NCBI RefSeq assembly: GCF_001982635.1
Contig: NZ_MKFI01000003.1
Coordinates: forward strand, 186,001-250,000
Source of the DNA: Bradyrhizobium mercantei
GTDB lineage: Bacteria; Pseudomonadota; Alphaproteobacteria; Rhizobiales; Xanthobacteraceae
Length of the DNA: 64,000 nucleotides
Direction of reading: 5' to 3'
Below, piece after piece: positions 1 through 8,275 of the stretch. Under the pieces are notes generated by a model that saw only the letters and a list, made by a program, of their open reading frames with translations, had not been told where the DNA came from and made no database searches. The stretch's first letter is position 1. Each line of letters opens with the position of its first letter. Position numbers and translations under genes: made by a program.

Positions 1-349
1 TTCCCGGTCTGCGATCGTGGAAGCTGCAGTCGCTTCATTTCTGTCACCGGATGGAGCGGACCGGCGGGAGGCAGCGTTCACCCGTCGCCTGGATCGGCTG
101 TCACGTCAGATGCAGAGGTTAGAGCGCGACGTTGGTTTGACGGCCGAGACCTTGGCCCTTTTCATCCGCTTCTGGCTAACGATCACGCCGCCGTTGCCCA
201 ACGACGCGCAGGCGGCCGCGCAGATGAAGGGCAGAGAGCGCTTTGAGGGATTTGTCGAGGCGCTCGGACGCCGCCTGCAAAAGGGGCAGAGCTTTCTGCG
301 CGAGGTTCCAGAAGATATCCACCGTCAGAAGCCGGGCGGCGAGACCTGA
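1..349 (+). CDS. CopG-type ribbon-helix-helix protein of the trb region (5' end missing)
   Basis: The reading frame is open from base 2, so the gene begins outside the window and only its C-terminal part is here. The visible protein runs SRSAIVEAAVASFLSPDG and on to a stop at 347-349. That matches the CopG-family protein normally found directly upstream of trbB in rhizobial conjugative elements. These proteins have an N-terminal ribbon-helix-helix DNA-binding fold, which here lies mostly off the window, and a helical C-terminal part of unknown role. An internal GTG at base 17 could be mistaken for a start, but the codons before it continue the family sequence. In related elements trbB follows almost at once; here an HU gene and about 780 bases separate them. 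The family call rests on recalled sequence pattern and gene order. Confidence 0.75.
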   Translation, partial: SRSAIVEAAVASFLSPDGADRREAAFTRRLDRLSRQMQRLERDVGLTAETLALFIRFWLTITPPLPNDAQAAAQMKGRERFEGFVEALGRRLQKGQSFLREVPEDIHRQKPGGET

Positions 350-416
350 TTGATTGGGTGAAAACCCTGTCGCGCCGGTCTCTTCGTTTCCAACGTGAGC
401 CTACGATCGTCACTGA

Positions 417-713
417 TCAAACAGCGTCTTTAGCAACCTTCAGCGGTGATGCTTTGACCGACTTGCTGGCCGGCTTGGCCGCGAATTCCATAGGCTCTTT
501 CGTAAATGGATTCACGCCGCTGCGAGCCTCGGTAGCGGGCTTGTTCACGACTGACATTTTGACGAATCCCGGAATGACAAACTCTCCAGATTCATTCAAC
601 TCCTTGTATCCCACCGTCGCCATCTGCTCGATAACGGACTTTACATCTCCCTTAGAGAGCTGCGTCCCCTCTGCAATTGCGTCAATCAGCTGGTTCTTGG
701 TCATCTTTGCCAT
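417..713 (-). CDS. HU-family DNA-binding protein
   Basis: This 98-residue protein starts MAKMTKNQLIDAIAEGT and has the HU/IHF features: the N-terminal helical dimer region, then a beta-arm segment with the VIPGFVKMSV and NPFTKEPM blocks. The C-terminal tail is rich in lysine and alanine. HU proteins bind DNA without strict sequence preference as dimers and bend it, compacting the nucleoid and helping recombination and replication. An AAAAGGGG ribosome-binding stretch lies just before the ATG. The gene points away from trbB and sits between the CopG gene and trbB, a place where related elements usually have no gene. It may have been inserted there, or it may be cargo of the element. The family call is secure; a role in transfer is inference. 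Confidence 0.93.
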   Translation of the reverse strand: MAKMTKNQLIDAIAEGTQLSKGDVKSVIEQMATVGYKELNESGEFVIPGFVKMSVVNKPATEARSGVNPFTKEPMEFAAKPASKSVKASPLKVAKDAV

Positions 714-1130
714 GATAGGTCCCCTTTTAGAGAAGCCGCTCGAGCCACACTGGATGCGTCAAGCTGTTCGAAGAGCCCGTCGATCACACCGGTGGTCCTG
801 AAGTTACCGGGCTTAAAACCTATCGAGCTTCAAAATGCAAGGAGGGTTCGACGTCTGATTCGAACGGAGCCTCGAATGCAGAACGGCTCGGTGCGATTGC
901 ATCGAGGGTGGATTCTTGGCGCAATCGTCCTTCTCGTCGGCATCGATCTCGACCCAGTCAATCACGCTGCGGCAGCGCGTTGATGATTCCTGGGTCAAAG
1001 TCCCAGCCTTTCTTTTTCTACGCCGATCTACGATCGCCGAAGGCGCTTGTTGCGCTGAGTCGATTGGTGGCTTCTCTAATCATCCCCATCTGAGGGCGCT
1101 CTTTAACCGTCCTCACTCGGTGGGGCGACG
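714..1130. other. Intergenic stretch between HU and trbB
   Basis: These roughly 420 bases should hold the promoter of the leftward HU gene and the leader of the rightward trb operon. Short overlapping open frames are present, but none resembles a protein I recognise or has a good ribosome-binding site. I see no clear lux-box-like palindrome here that would tie the trb operon to the LuxR/LuxI pair downstream. Confidence 0.5.
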
Positions 1131-2093
1131 GTGGCTATCCAATCCTTTCAATCGGAGGCAAATTCTCGCGGTGCGCGAATGCTGCGTAGCGCGCTTGGCA
1201 CGGCGATTGCGGGCTACCTCGAAGATGAAGCCATCATTGAGGTCATGCTCAATCCGGATGGGCGGCTGTGGATCGACAGGCTGTCCAGTGGCCTGATTGA
1301 CACTGGCGAAATTCTGTCAGCGGCGGACGGCGAACGCATCGTTCGCCTTGTGGCGCACCACGTCGGCGCGGAGGTGCATGCTGGCTCGCCACGGGTCTCG
1401 GCCGAACTGCCTGGCACCGGCGAGCGCTTCGAAGGTCTCTTGCCGCCGGTCGTTGCTGCTCCGGCCTTCGCTATCCGCAAGCCTGCGGTCGCTGTGTTTA
1501 CGCTCGACGACTACGTCGCCAAGGGCGTCATGAGTTCGACGCAGGCCGAGTTCCTGAAGGCCGCGGTCGCCGCACGGCGGAACATCCTCGTCGCCGGCGG
1601 GACATCGACCGGCAAGACGACCTTGACGAACGCGCTCTTGGCCGAGGTAGCAAAGACTTCCGATCGGGTCGTGCTGATCGAAGATACACGTGAACTACAG
1701 TGCAAAGCGCGAAATCTTGTGGCTTTGCGGACCAAAGATGGCGTGGCCACGCTGTCAGATCTTGTCCGCTCCTCGTTGCGACTGCGCCCGGATCGAATCC
1801 CGATCGGCGAGGTCCGCGGCGCCGAGGCGTTGGACTTGCTCAAGGCCTGGGGCACCGGCCATCCGGGCGGCATCGGGACCATCCATGCGGGCACCGCGAT
1901 CGGCGCACTGCGGCGGCTCGAGCAACTCATCCAGGAAGCCGTCATCACGGTTCCGCGCGCCTTGATCGCCGACACCATCAATCTCGTTGCTGTGCTTGCG
2001 GGACGCGGCGCCGACCGTCGCCTCGCTGAGCTCGCCCTCGTCATGGGGCTTGGTGCCGTCGGCGATTACGACCTTTCACCAGCGGGAGACTGA
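1131..2093 (+). CDS. trbB: TrbB, conjugal transfer ATPase (VirB11-like)
   Basis: TrbB is the hexameric VirB11-type ATPase that powers assembly of the mating-pair (type IV secretion) machine on the cytoplasmic face of the inner membrane. The 320-residue protein has a Walker A motif GGTSTGKTT at about residues 156-164 and a Walker B-type VVLIEDTRE segment. It also has the [15 protein letters not shown] box and the GTIHAGTA histidine motif typical of the family. Length and sequence look complete. The GTG at 1131 is the chosen start because [14 protein letters not shown] matches the usual TrbB N-terminus. Its stop is one base before the trbC start, so it heads a translationally coupled trb operon. 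The gene itself looks intact, although the machine it serves is broken downstream. Confidence 0.94.
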   Translation: MAIQSFQSEANSRGARMLRSALGTAIAGYLEDEAIIEVMLNPDGRLWIDRLSSGLIDTGEILSAADGERIVRLVAHHVGAEVHAGSPRVSAELPGTGERFEGLLPPVVAAPAFAIRKPAVAVFTLDDYVAKGVMSSTQAEFLKAAVAARRNILVAGGTSTGKTTLTNALLAEVAKTSDRVVLIEDTRELQCKARNLVALRTKDGVATLSDLVRSSLRLRPDRIPIGEVRGAEALDLLKAWGTGHPGGIGTIHAGTAIGALRRLEQLIQEAVITVPRALIADTINLVAVLAGRGADRRLAELALVMGLGAVGDYDLSPAGD

Positions 2094-2094
2094 C

Positions 2095-2418
2095 ATGCGT
2101 TCGCAATTTTGTTTTCTTTGGAAAGCCGCCTTACTGGCTGCTTCCGGTTCAGTTCTCTTGACGGCGCCGGCATGGGCGGCTGGGTCGAATATGCCGTGGG
2201 AGCAGCCGCTCAATCAGATCCTGCAGTCGGTCGAGGGGCCAGTCGCCAAGATCATCGCCGTCATCATCATCATCGTGACCGGGCTCACGCTCGCGTTCGG
2301 GGATTCGTCGGGTGGTTTCCGCCGGCTGATCCAGATCGTGTTCGGTCTGTCGATCGCGTTTGCCGCCTCCAGCTTCTTCCTGTCGTTCTTCTCCTTTGGC
2401 GGCGGCGTGGTGATCTGA
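2095..2418 (+). CDS. trbC: TrbC, conjugal pilin (VirB2-like)
   Basis: This 107-residue protein has an N-terminal signal-like hydrophobic stretch ending near APAWA, then a second strongly hydrophobic segment (KIIAVIIIIVTGLTLAF) and a third near the C-terminus. That is the layout of TrbC/VirB2 propilins, which are processed and assembled into the conjugative pilus. The ATG at 2095 follows the trbB stop by one base, and its own TGA overlaps the trbD ATG (TGATG), so translation is coupled across the three genes. A longer open frame begins upstream inside trbB, but the pilin signal peptide fixes the start here. Nothing in the sequence suggests damage. Confidence 0.92.
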   Translation: MRSQFCFLWKAALLAASGSVLLTAPAWAAGSNMPWEQPLNQILQSVEGPVAKIIAVIIIIVTGLTLAFGDSSGGFRRLIQIVFGLSIAFAASSFFLSFFSFGGGVVI

Positions 2419-2681
2419 TGAATGAGTACGTCGCAGGCTTTGTCGTGCCCGTCCACCGCGCGCTTACTGAGCCGATCTTGATGGGCGGCGCGCCGCGGTC
2501 GGTTGCGATTGTCAACGGCACGCTTGCCGCGGCTCTTGGGCTTGGACTGCGGCTGTGGATCGCGGCTCTCGTCCTCTGGTTCATCGGTCACATGGCTGCC
2601 GTCTGGGCCGCCAAGCGCGATTCCGCTTTTGTCGACGTGGTGCGCCGACATCTGCGCATTCCCGGGCATCTGGACACCTGA
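2418..2681 (+). CDS. trbD: TrbD, conjugal transfer inner-membrane protein (VirB3-like)
   Basis: TrbD is a small inner-membrane component of the P-type transfer machine, equivalent to VirB3, and works with the TrbE ATPase. The 87-residue product starts MNEYVAGFVVPVHRALTEP, the usual TrbD opening, and has one long hydrophobic region around residues 30-60 followed by a basic tail with RRHLRIPG. The ATG shares one base with the trbC stop. The open frame continues upstream in the trbC region, but that part is a shadow. The gene ends ten bases before the trbE remnant. It appears intact, yet its functional partner TrbE is not. Confidence 0.9.
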   Translation: MNEYVAGFVVPVHRALTEPILMGGAPRSVAIVNGTLAAALGLGLRLWIAALVLWFIGHMAAVWAAKRDSAFVDVVRRHLRIPGHLDT

Positions 2682-2691
2682 GCTCTCCGTC

Positions 2692-3276
2692 ATGATGAAC
2701 CTTGCTGAATATCGCCATTCCAACGCGCGTCTTGCCGACTTCCTGCCCTGGGCAGCCCTCGTCGACGACGGCATCATCCTGAACAAGGACGGTTCGTTTC
2801 AGCGCACTGCAAGGTTCCGGGGCCCCGACCTCGACAGCGCAGTGCCGGCCGAACTTGTCGCCGTCACCGGTCGTTTGAACAACGCCTTGCGCCGCTTGGG
2901 ATCAGGCTGGGCCGTGTTCGTGGAGGCGCAGCGTCATTCTGCGGGCACCTACCCGAACGCTCAGATCTTTGCGTTCGATTTTGGCGGTTCGATCCGCGCG
3001 GCCGCCTATCGAAGCGGCGGCCTTGCTGGCGTCGCGGAGGCTAGCGCCTCGGCCGCCATGAGTCCGTTGCGTCGCGCAGCGGCTGCGCTCGGCAGCGCTG
3101 GGCAAGCCGGTGCGCAGGCCGTGAGCACGTCGGCTGAAGGACAACCCGATTGGGCGCGCCGCATGAAGGGTGGCCAGACCATTCGGCATGGTGCATCGGC
3201 AGCAAGCCACGCGGTCCGCTCCGGCGATCACGGGGGCAGCGGCTCCTCCGTCGATTTGTCCGAGGGAGAGCGCTGA
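2692..3276 (+). pseudogene. trbE: Chimeric remnant: trbE N-terminus, trbE Walker-A-distal piece and trbL C-terminus fused in frame
   Basis: Intact TrbE (VirB4-type ATPase) is roughly 800 residues; this frame encodes 194. Residues 1-88 match the TrbE N-terminus (MMNLAEYRHSNARLADFLPW and on through VEAQRHSAGTYP). Residues about 89-105 (NAQIFAFDFGGSIRAAA) match the segment that normally lies just after the Walker A motif, hundreds of residues further on. From about residue 106 the sequence changes to an Ala/Gly-rich tail ending WARRMKGGQTIRHG...SSVDLSEGER, which is typical of the TrbL C-terminus. Two in-frame deletions therefore removed most of trbE, all of trbJ and most of trbL. The first join falls at a shared TYP/RYP-like sequence. 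The product lacks both Walker motifs and the TrbL membrane domain, so a working transfer channel is not expected. Confidence 0.82.
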
Positions 3277-3375
3277 CACGCGGCAATGCGCCTTTGCCAC
3301 ACGGCACGGGCGCGCCGTGGACACGGACACCACACGATTTGAAACCGATCACTTGATCTCAGGGGGCGATTATCG

Positions 3376-4059
3376 ATGTTCAAGCGACCATCCGTTCACT
3401 ACGGGCGATTGCCCGAGCCGATTACGCCTTATCAAAAGGCAGCGCAGGTTTGGGACGAACGAATTGGCTCGGCCCGCGTGCAAGCCAGGAACTGGCGCCT
3501 GATGGCCTTCGGCTGCTTGATGTTGTCTGCCGGCCTCGCCGGGGGACTTGTCTGGAATTCCAGCCAAGGCTCGATCACGCCTTGGGTGGTAGAAGTCGAT
3601 CATCTCGGTCAAGCCCAGAGAGTTGGGCCGGCCAACATCGACTATCAGCCCACTGACCCGCAGATCGCCTACCATCTGGCGCGCTTTATCGAGGATGTCA
3701 GAGGCCTGCCCGCCGACGGCATTGTTCTGCGCCAAAACTGGCTCCGGGCCTACGATTTTACGACCGATCGTGGAGCCGCAGCACTCAACGACTATGCGCG
3801 GAACAATGACCCTTTTGCCAAGCTGGGTAAGGCGCAGATCTCCGTCGATGTCTCGAGCGTCATTCGTGCCTCACCCGATAGCTTCCGGATCGCATGGATC
3901 CAGCGTGCCTACGACAACGGCTCGCTAAGTTCGACGGAGCGTTGGACTGCCATTCTCACGATCGTGATCGAGACGCCGCGGGATTCTGAGCGCCTCCGGA
4001 AGAATCCGCTTGGCGTCTACGTCCGCGCCATCAATTGGTCGAAGGAGTTGAGTCAATGA
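3376..4059 (+). CDS. trbF: TrbF, conjugal transfer protein (VirB8-like)
   Basis: TrbF is the VirB8-type inner-membrane protein that links the periplasmic core complex to the rest of the transfer machine. The 227-residue protein begins MFKRPSVHYGRLPEP and has a cytoplasmic N-terminus and a single membrane segment at about residues 42-60. The periplasmic domain carries the family signatures WVVEVDHLGQAQ, LRAYDFTTDRGA and the closing NPLGVYV..INWS. An AGGGGGC ribosome-binding stretch precedes the ATG. The stop overlaps the trbG start (ATGA). The gene lies about 100 bases after the trbE/trbL remnant and appears intact. Confidence 0.93.
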   Translation: MFKRPSVHYGRLPEPITPYQKAAQVWDERIGSARVQARNWRLMAFGCLMLSAGLAGGLVWNSSQGSITPWVVEVDHLGQAQRVGPANIDYQPTDPQIAYHLARFIEDVRGLPADGIVLRQNWLRAYDFTTDRGAAALNDYARNNDPFAKLGKAQISVDVSSVIRASPDSFRIAWIQRAYDNGSLSSTERWTAILTIVIETPRDSERLRKNPLGVYVRAINWSKELSQ

Positions 4060-5090
4060 CCAAGACGCCGTCTAACGTTTATTCGAAGCGGACCATCCCG
4101 CACAGCGGGATACATTCGACTTGGTCCCAGTTCGTGACCTCCAAGCGAGCACTTCTCTCCGTTCTTCTGCTTTGTTCGTCGATGCTCGGGGGGTGCGCGA
4201 CCTACATTCCGCCGGAGATTAGCTATGACGCGGAAGTCCCTCCGTTGCCGGCGTCTCCGGTCGCTCTCGACGACAGATCGCGACCGCTTCATGTTCCCCC
4301 GCTCTGGAAGCCGGCTCTCGGCGGCAAGTCGGGAGGGAAGGAAGAGCCTGAACCCGTGAGCCGGGTTGAGGCGGCAAACGGTGCGGCCCGAGTCGAACCG
4401 CGCAAGCGGGGGTATTTCAACGCAGCGCAAATCTACGCCTACAGTCCTGGGGCGCTCTATCAGGTTTACGCCGCGCCGGGGCAGATCACGGATATCGCGC
4501 TCGAGGAAGGAGAGCAGTTGACGGGATCAGGACCGATCGCGGCCGGTGACACTGTGCGCTGGGTCGTAGGTGACACCGAGAGTGGGAGTGGCGACACGCG
4601 ACGCGTCCATATCCTGGTCAAGCCGACCCGTGCATCGATCGAGACCAATCTTGTCGTCAATACCGACCGGCGCACCTATTTGATCGAGCTCCGCTCGCGC
4701 AAGCGGCCATACATGCCGTCCGTTGCCTGGTACTATCCGGAAACAGTGCGTGAACGATCACGTTCGGTCGCTCTGACACCCGTGCTTCCGGATCCGACGC
4801 AGCGCATCTCTCGTTACGCGATCGAAGGGGACAGCCCACCTTGGCGGCCGCTTGCTGTCTATGACGATGGCCGCAAGGTCTACGTCGAATTTCCGAAAGG
4901 GATCGTGCAGGGTGAGATGCCGCCGCTCTTCATCATCGGCCCTGACGGCAAGACCGAGCTCGTCAACTATCGCACCTACGGCAACGTGTTGATCGTCGAT
5001 CGGCTGTTTGCAGCCGCAGAACTGCGTCTCGGAAGTGAGCACCAGCAAAAAGTCAGGATTGTTCGGACCGACGGGAGACCGTCGACATGA
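4056..5090 (+). CDS. trbG: TrbG, conjugal transfer lipoprotein (VirB9-like)
   Basis: TrbG is the VirB9-type periplasmic and outer-membrane component of the mating-pair complex. The 344-residue protein has a long basic N-terminus, a hydrophobic signal segment near residues 31-46 and a lipobox LGGC with the lipidated cysteine at about residue 47. The mature part carries the beta-domain motifs YSPGALYQVYAAPGQITDI, the GDTVRW segment and PYMPSVAWYYP. The ATG at 4056 overlaps the trbF stop (ATGA); an earlier in-frame start at 4035 would lie inside trbF and is less likely. The stop overlaps the trbI start in the same way. The gene is intact. Confidence 0.93.
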   Translation: MTKTPSNVYSKRTIPHSGIHSTWSQFVTSKRALLSVLLLCSSMLGGCATYIPPEISYDAEVPPLPASPVALDDRSRPLHVPPLWKPALGGKSGGKEEPEPVSRVEAANGAARVEPRKRGYFNAAQIYAYSPGALYQVYAAPGQITDIALEEGEQLTGSGPIAAGDTVRWVVGDTESGSGDTRRVHILVKPTRASIETNLVVNTDRRTYLIELRSRKRPYMPSVAWYYPETVRERSRSVALTPVLPDPTQRISRYAIEGDSPPWRPLAVYDDGRKVYVEFPKGIVQGEMPPLFIIGPDGKTELVNYRTYGNVLIVDRLFAAAELRLGSEHQQKVRIVRTDGRPST

Positions 5091-6304
5091 ATACCTCGAG
5101 TGGAAACGACCGCGAGTCGGCGATTCCGCCGCAAGCGCAGGACGAACTGTCCAAGAGCTTCCGCTTAAGAGCGGAGCATCCGCGCGTAACACGGTTGTCG
5201 CGGAAAGTCCTGGCCGGAGGGAGTGCTATTGCATTGCTTGTCATCGGCGGGGGTGTGTTGTGGTCGCTGCAGGACAATCGTTCCCGAAACCAGGCGGCTG
5301 ACGAGCTTTACAGCACCAACCATCATAGTGTTGCCGACGGCATTACGACGCTGCCGAAGGACTATGCAGGCGTTGCGCGCCAGGCAATCCCGCAGCTTGG
5401 TCCGCCCCTTCCTGGGGACCTCGGTCGGCCGATCCTTGCTGCTCAGGGTCAATTGCCGACGATTGGCAATACGGCCCTTGATCCGGAACAACAGCGCCGG
5501 GATCAAGAGATCGAAGCGGCCCGTATCAGCCATTTGTTTGCTTCGACCAATGGAAGACAAATGCGTCCGGCTGCCGCGACGGCTCAGGGGAGCGACCGGA
5601 TGCAACCCGGTTCGACGAGCACCAGCGACGACGGATTTGCGCAGAACGGTCAAGACAGGAAGCTTGCCTTCGTGAACGCATCCGTGGATCGCCGCACGGT
5701 CAATCCTGACCGCGTTACCAAGCCGGCTTCACCGTATGTCGTGCAGGCCGGAACCGTTATTCCGGGTGCCCTCATCACCGGAATCCGATCGGACCTTCCC
5801 GGTCAGGTCACAGCGCAGGTGACTGAGAACGTATACGACACGCCGACCGGTCGTTTCCTGGTCGTACCGCAGGGTGCTCGTTTGATCGGCATCTACGACA
5901 GCCAGGTTACCTTCGGCCAGTCACGTGTGCTGCTTGTCTGGATTCGGTTGATCATGCCGAATGGTAGCTCGATCGTACTCGAACGACAGCCCGGTGCGGA
6001 CACCGCTGGCTATTCGGGCTTGGAAGACCAAGTCGACAATCACTGGGGAGAACTATTCAAGGCCGCAGCGCTATCAACGTTCTTGGCCGTTGGCACGGAA
6101 CTCGGTTCTGGTTCGGACGCAAACAGCAACGACAGCGCCATCATCCAGGCATTGCGTCATGGTGCCGCTGACTCCCTGAATCGGACTGGGCAGCAGGTGG
6201 TTCGGCGCAGTCTCAACATCCAGCCTACCCTGACCGTACGACCTGGTTTTCCGGTTCGCGTTATTGTCAATCGGGATCTCGTTCTGCAGCCATACCGGAG
6301 TTAG
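5087..6304 (+). CDS. trbI: TrbI, conjugal transfer protein (VirB10-like)
   Basis: TrbI is the VirB10-type protein that spans from the inner membrane to the outer-membrane core. The 405-residue product has a cytoplasmic N-terminus of about 40 residues, one membrane helix at about 42-60 and a variable proline- and glutamine-rich linker. The conserved C-terminal domain contains VVQAGTVIPGALITGI, the VTENVYDTPTGRFLVVPQGARLIG region and a closing PGFPVRVIVNRDLVL block. Its ATG overlaps the trbG stop, and the DUF2274 gene follows after seven bases. The protein is of normal length with no visible lesion, so the decay of this cluster seems confined to trbE, trbJ and trbL. Confidence 0.94.
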   Translation: MNTSSGNDRESAIPPQAQDELSKSFRLRAEHPRVTRLSRKVLAGGSAIALLVIGGGVLWSLQDNRSRNQAADELYSTNHHSVADGITTLPKDYAGVARQAIPQLGPPLPGDLGRPILAAQGQLPTIGNTALDPEQQRRDQEIEAARISHLFASTNGRQMRPAAATAQGSDRMQPGSTSTSDDGFAQNGQDRKLAFVNASVDRRTVNPDRVTKPASPYVVQAGTVIPGALITGIRSDLPGQVTAQVTENVYDTPTGRFLVVPQGARLIGIYDSQVTFGQSRVLLVWIRLIMPNGSSIVLERQPGADTAGYSGLEDQVDNHWGELFKAAALSTFLAVGTELGSGSDANSNDSAIIQALRHGAADSLNRTGQQVVRRSLNIQPTLTVRPGFPVRVIVNRDLVLQPYRS

Positions 6305-6311
6305 CGTCACT

Positions 6312-6554
6312 ATGGCAAAACTCAAAATTCAGGCACTTCCAGACGATAAGCCCGTCAAGATTACGCTGGAACTACCGGCTTCCGTGCATCGCGATCTGGT
6401 CGCCTACGCGGCGGCCCTCGCGCGGGAAAGCGGTCAGCCGATTAGTCATCCGGCCAAGCTGGTCGGACCAATGCTGGCGCGGTTCATGGCCGCAGATCGT
6501 GGGTTCTCGAAACTCAGGCGGACCGGTCACTCAACGGATGCGGGCGAAGGATAG
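6312..6554 (+). CDS. DUF2274-family small protein of the trb operon
   Basis: This 80-residue protein starts MAKLKIQALPDDKPVKITLELP and matches the DUF2274 family, commonly the last gene of rhizobial trb operons. It resembles ribbon-helix-helix proteins in the VKITLELPASVHRDLVAYAAAL segment, which suggests DNA binding, though no function is established to my knowledge. The ATG follows the trbI stop by seven bases. Its last 28 bases overlap the 3' end of the convergent LysR gene. The open frame extends upstream into trbI, but the family start is at 6312. Confidence 0.85.
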   Translation: MAKLKIQALPDDKPVKITLELPASVHRDLVAYAAALARESGQPISHPAKLVGPMLARFMAADRGFSKLRRTGHSTDAGEG

Positions 6555-7486
6555 CGTTCCGATAAGAGCTGGAGAAAGCCGTGCAGGGCCGGGTTTTCGT
6601 TGTCCGGGCGCCAGTGCGCGGAAAAGTCTATCCGGCTCGATCCTGTCCCGTCGCGCAGTTCGCGATACACGAGCCCGGCGAATTTCGCTCCCATGTCAGA
6701 TTCCATGACGAGGCTGATACCGAGGCCCATGCTGATGAGGCTCTTGACCATTCCGCGGCTTACGTCGTGTCGATCAATTCTGGGCCGATCGTCCGCGGAC
6801 CCAATCTTGGATATGATCAGGTCTTCGAACTCTCGGCTGGGGTCATGATGACTGAGCAAGACGGTCTCGTTGCGGAGGTCAGTCCACCGGACGACGTCAT
6901 GCTCCGCCAACGAATGATCCTCGCGGAACGCGACAAGTACGCGTTCGCTCCATAACCTGAGGGTCTTGTTGTCCGATTGTGGCGGCTCTCCGGTGACGAC
7001 GAGCGCATCTAGAGTCCCGCTCCTGAGCGCGTTCATGAGAAGGGCGCGCGGCCTCTCAGTCGTGGCAATTTCGATATGAGGAAATCGCTTCTTGAAGTCA
7101 AGCAGGGTACTCCGGAGGTTGCCCGCCGAGATAGACGTACAGAAGCCGATAGAGAGGCGGCCGGCTTCGCCGCGACCAATGGATCTTCCGGTTGCAACCA
7201 GCGCGTCGATCTGTTCCAGGACCATTCTTGCAATCCTTACGATGCTTCTTCCGGCAAGGGTCGGTCGAATCCCTGCGCTGGAGCGCTCAAAGAGTGTGGC
7301 TCCGATCAGATGTTCAAGCTGACCGATAGAGCGGCTCATCACGGAGTGTCGAACGGAGAGCATGTCAGCCGCTCGTCGAAGGCTTCCGCAATCGCTAGCG
7401 GTGACCGCAAATCGAAGGTGCTGCAGGTCGATTGCAGGTGCTCTCCGTGAGTGTGGTTGGTTACTGATGTTGCAGATTTCCGGCAT
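6527..7486 (-). CDS. LysR-family transcriptional regulator
   Basis: The 319-residue protein has an N-terminal winged helix-turn-helix at about residues 18-75 (IDLQHLRFAVTASDCGSLRRAA... then VMSRSIGQLEHLIGATLFER). A substrate-binding domain of LysR type follows (LSIGFCTSISAGNLRSTLL, FPHIEIATTE). Regulators with this opening are often found at the end of trb clusters in rhizobia. The ATG at 7486 is chosen over a TTG six bases upstream, although its ribosome-binding site is weak. The gene is transcribed toward the trb operon and overlaps the DUF2274 gene tail to tail. It lies downstream of luxI on the same strand, so a luxR-luxI-lysR transcript is possible. Target and inducer are unknown. Confidence 0.9.
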   Translation of the reverse strand: MPEICNISNQPHSRRAPAIDLQHLRFAVTASDCGSLRRAADMLSVRHSVMSRSIGQLEHLIGATLFERSSAGIRPTLAGRSIVRIARMVLEQIDALVATGRSIGRGEAGRLSIGFCTSISAGNLRSTLLDFKKRFPHIEIATTERPRALLMNALRSGTLDALVVTGEPPQSDNKTLRLWSERVLVAFREDHSLAEHDVVRWTDLRNETVLLSHHDPSREFEDLIISKIGSADDRPRIDRHDVSRGMVKSLISMGLGISLVMESDMGAKFAGLVYRELRDGTGSSRIDFSAHWRPDNENPALHGFLQLLSERYPSPASVE

Positions 7487-7558
7487 GTCCAAGGGCTCGC
7501 TAGCAAGTCGAAGAGCGACATCTCCGCGTTCAGCGGCGGCGTGTTTACGCTTATCGTC

Positions 7559-8191
7559 CTAGGCGGCCGTGAGCATCACTGGCGTCCAGAGAACCGGCTC
7601 GCGAAGGTTACCTGCCTTCCGAAGTCTCTCGAGCACTTCAATCGAGACAGCAAGGTAACCTGCAACGGCGAGGGTATTCCCGATCTTCTGGGGATTGCCG
7701 ATCCTTCGCAACTGCCAGCCGGCCCGCCGCAGGACCCTTTCCATTCGGACGTCCGTGACGGTAACAATGTCGGTAAGCTGCCGCGATAGCCCGAATTCGA
7801 TCATTCCCGCAAACAGCTCGTAGGTGGCTTTGGCTATGCTATGCTCGCCCTTTGGCGCGTCTGGCCCAGCTTCGATCGCAAACCTGCTGCTCTCCCAGAT
7901 CAGGGGGCTTACGGGCGCGGCCTGCCCGTCCAGGAGTGCGGGGAACGTGTCACGAAGCATATAGGGGCCGAGACTGGGCAGGAGCCGGACGGATCCTTGT
8001 ACCCGGCCATCGTCTGAAACCTGCGTCAGGTATACGGGATGCAGCGCGTCGAAATCATCGATCTCCATGTCGCCGCTATGTTGGACGTCCCAATCCATTC
8101 GGATTTTGAAGACCCGATATCGCAACTGATGCATTGCCACAAGTGTGCTGGAGAATTCTCCGTACCAGGTCTCTGTGATCAATTGAATCAT
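7559..8191 (-). CDS. LuxI-family N-acyl-homoserine lactone synthase
   Basis: LuxI enzymes make acyl-homoserine lactone signals from S-adenosylmethionine and acyl-ACP in the cytoplasm. The 210-residue product carries the family pattern: LRYRVFKIRMDW near residue 25, the DDFDALHPVYL acidic segment, GSVRLLPSLGPYML and WESSRFAI. A GGAGGAAG ribosome-binding site seven bases before the ATG at 8191 decides this start over one 60 bases upstream. It lies just behind a LuxR gene, the arrangement of TraI/TraR-type systems that control conjugation in rhizobia and Agrobacterium. With the trb cluster broken, the pair may now regulate something else or be a relic. The acyl chain made cannot be read from sequence. 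Confidence 0.93.
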   Translation of the reverse strand: MIQLITETWYGEFSSTLVAMHQLRYRVFKIRMDWDVQHSGDMEIDDFDALHPVYLTQVSDDGRVQGSVRLLPSLGPYMLRDTFPALLDGQAAPVSPLIWESSRFAIEAGPDAPKGEHSIAKATYELFAGMIEFGLSRQLTDIVTVTDVRMERVLRRAGWQLRRIGNPQKIGNTLAVAGYLAVSIEVLERLRKAGNLREPVLWTPVMLTAA

Positions 8192-8250
8192 GACTTCCTC
8201 CAACTCCAGGGAATCATGACTATGGAAAATGAATGCTGCTGAACGCATCA

Positions 8251-8264
8251 CCTTCAGCTGCAGG
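8251..8264. promoter_or_regulatory. Possible lux-box-like palindrome upstream of luxI
   Basis: The sequence CCTTCAGCTGCAGG is palindromic at 12 of 14 positions and lies about 60 bases upstream of the luxI start, between the luxR and luxI genes. LuxR-type activators bind 18-20 base inverted repeats with CTG...CAG character at this kind of position. The match is short and outer positions do not pair, so this is only a candidate. Confidence 0.3.
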
Positions 8265-8275
8265 GGATGACTGTC

